From positions 372,001 to 436,000 of the forward strand of contig CALHUI010000003.1 in the NCBI GenBank assembly GCA_938039675.1: a DNA stretch of 64,000 bases, in the 5' to 3' direction. Shown here piece by piece: positions 63,061-64,000 of this stretch (the stretch's first letter is position 1; the number at the start of each line of letters is the position of its first letter). Origin of the DNA: an uncultured Cytophagales bacterium. Lineage in GTDB: Bacteria; Bacteroidota; Bacteroidia; Cytophagales; Thermoflexibacteraceae. Under the pieces are notes generated by a model. The model saw only the letters and a list, made by a program, of their open reading frames with translations, made no database searches and was not told the DNA's origin. The position numbers and the translations under genes were made by a program.

Positions 63061-64000
63061 ATGATGGAATCCGGAATCTTACAAAACGGCAAAGCAGTAC
63101 TTCTCAGCACCAATCGTTATATAAAAGACAGCGATATTACGGTACACACAATGGCCGAGCCTGCGGCAGGCTTGATGCAGGAGGTGATTGGGCAGCACTT
63201 AATTAGCAGTTTACATGCCGAAAATATCGTTTGGCTGAACAATGAGCCGGATGTCATCAGAATTAAAGAGCAAATCGCTTGGGCTGCCGAACAGGCCAGA
63301 GACTTGCTGTTGATTTATATTGCAGGCACAGCCATTTTGCGCCGCAGTCAAATTTATATCACCTTGCCACATTCCACCCGGGCGCAAATCCACGTGAATG
63401 GTATTTCTATACAGGAGTTGGCCGATGTTGTCCGCGAGCCGGAGGGCGCACACAAGGTTTTTGTGCTGGATTGCCATTTCTCGGGCGATGTCCCCGATAT
63501 GGTGCAGGCAGTACGCGAGGAACTGCACCGACACGCGGCCAAACTGAAAAAATCGTTCCTCATCGCTCAACTGTGGCAAGAAGGACGCGAAACACTGGGG
63601 CAGCAAATCAGCCGCATTTTGCGGAAGGGCATAATGAAACCGCAAGAGTGGCTTACTTTAGAAGATATTTGTCAGGAACTCAGCGAAATTGCACAACGCA
63701 ACCGCCAGCCCGAGCCATTAATAGCCGCCAAAAAACAAACGCTTGGCACAGCCATAGCTTTCAACCAGCGTTACAAAGAGTTTCAGCGCCTGTTTGCCGA
63801 AGCTCGGCAGGCTTTTGATGCACATGATTTTGACCTTGCCCTCACCTATTTCTCACAGGCACAAGGGCTTTATGCCAACGACGACGACACGGCCACTCAC
63901 ATCCGATTTATCAACCGCTTTCAGGAGGCAGAACAGTTTTATGCCCAAAAGCAGTATATCGCCGCGCGTCGTGCCTACGAAGCTGCTTTTGAGTTGATTC
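63061..64000 (+). CDS. Caspase-like protein with helical repeats, partial at the window edge
   Basis: Open from ATG 63061 to the window end (313 codons) with no stop. Residues 1-160 follow the caspase/C14 layout: a first strand KAVLLSTNRYIKDSDI, LLLIYIAGTAI at residues 82-92 where the family normally has GHG (here G89-T90-A91), and the cysteine motif FVLDCHFSGD with C138. The catalytic His is therefore not where expected; H104 in LPHST lies nearby. From about residue 230 the protein is helical and repeat-like (AFDAHDFDLALTYFSQAQGL, FYAQKQYIAARRAYEAAFEL), TPR-type. The rest of the gene lies outside the window. Role unknown; relatives occur as bacterial protease or scaffold effectors. Confidence 0.75.
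   Translation, partial: MMESGILQNGKAVLLSTNRYIKDSDITVHTMAEPAAGLMQEVIGQHLISSLHAENIVWLNNEPDVIRIKEQIAWAAEQARDLLLIYIAGTAILRRSQIYITLPHSTRAQIHVNGISIQELADVVREPEGAHKVFVLDCHFSGDVPDMVQAVREELHRHAAKLKKSFLIAQLWQEGRETLGQQISRILRKGIMKPQEWLTLEDICQELSEIAQRNRQPEPLIAAKKQTLGTAIAFNQRYKEFQRLFAEARQAFDAHDFDLALTYFSQAQGLYANDDDTATHIRFINRFQEAEQFYAQKQYIAARRAYEAAFELI

Noticed and set aside
63211-63818. Two overlapping ORFs on both strands within the caspase-like gene
   Set aside because: The frame that runs from 63061 to the window end has the conserved caspase signature; the others are shadows, made visible only because the real frame has no stop in the window.

Overview
The window looks like a chromosomal segment from a Bacteroidetes bacterium, most likely of the order Cytophagales; I cannot name a genus. 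The evidence is a SusC/Oar-type TonB-dependent receptor with a carboxypeptidase-regulatory N-terminus, the lineage-restricted families DUF4290, DUF5690 and the START-like protein, a type IX secretion (T9SS) sorting tail on a decayed glycosidase-like gene, and TAnnTTTG promoter -7 elements (with TTG about 20 bp upstream) in front of both tRNA genes and several mRNAs. There is no rRNA operon, CRISPR array or intact insertion sequence.

Layout. 1-12.3 kb is mostly housekeeping: ribD, a DUF5690 transporter, an exported DUF1080 protein, a lipoprotein amidohydrolase, argS, a PyrR-like phosphoribosyltransferase, a gene broken by two homopolymer frameshifts, glyA, tRNA-Phe, gatC, an acyltransferase and DUF4290. 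12.4-28.5 kb holds an acyl-ACP desaturase, the TonB receptor, an exported trypsin-CAP fusion protease behind a perfect inverted repeat, a TerB-like protein, a 1.7-kb decayed GHL10-type glycosidase with a T9SS tail, a lipoprotein, an S9 peptidase, pgi, an esterase, an acyltransferase, ohr, a probable structured small RNA and an MBL-fold hydrolase. 28.6-44.8 kb is rich in signalling and cofactor genes: a 1638-aa hybrid histidine kinase with its own REC and Hpt domains, a stand-alone response regulator, MOSC, XerD, a Gfo/Idh/MocA oxidoreductase, an oligopeptidase B-like protease, a HAMP-GAF-coiled coil-PAS protein without a kinase, moeA and an AI-2E-family permease.

44.8-46.9 kb is the clearest foreign island. 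A short HTH regulator stands opposite three tandem, related phage tail-like genes. Two of these carry in-frame stop codons, and the island lies on the 3' side of tRNA-Met. 47.3-56.7 kb returns to host genes: START-like, Hpt, TIP30-like reductase, CDF-like transporter, prmA, then a 1649-aa exported protein paired with a MORN-like exported protein. 56.7-57.6 kb holds a degraded DDE transposase, a strong terminator and a helically phased TGTCC repeat. The right end carries PBP4 (dacB), a membrane-anchored solute-binding-like protein, a cytochrome P450 pseudogene, a small exported protein, a YihY/BrkB membrane protein and, running off the edge, a caspase-like protein whose expected catalytic histidine is not visible.

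The most unusual material is the tail-like island with its stop codons, the pseudocaspase, the trypsin-CAP fusion with the start-adjacent inverted repeat, and the structured RNA near 27.6 kb. At least six loci are broken genes. Some have many lesions and are genuinely decayed; one has only single-base losses in homopolymers and could be sequence error.
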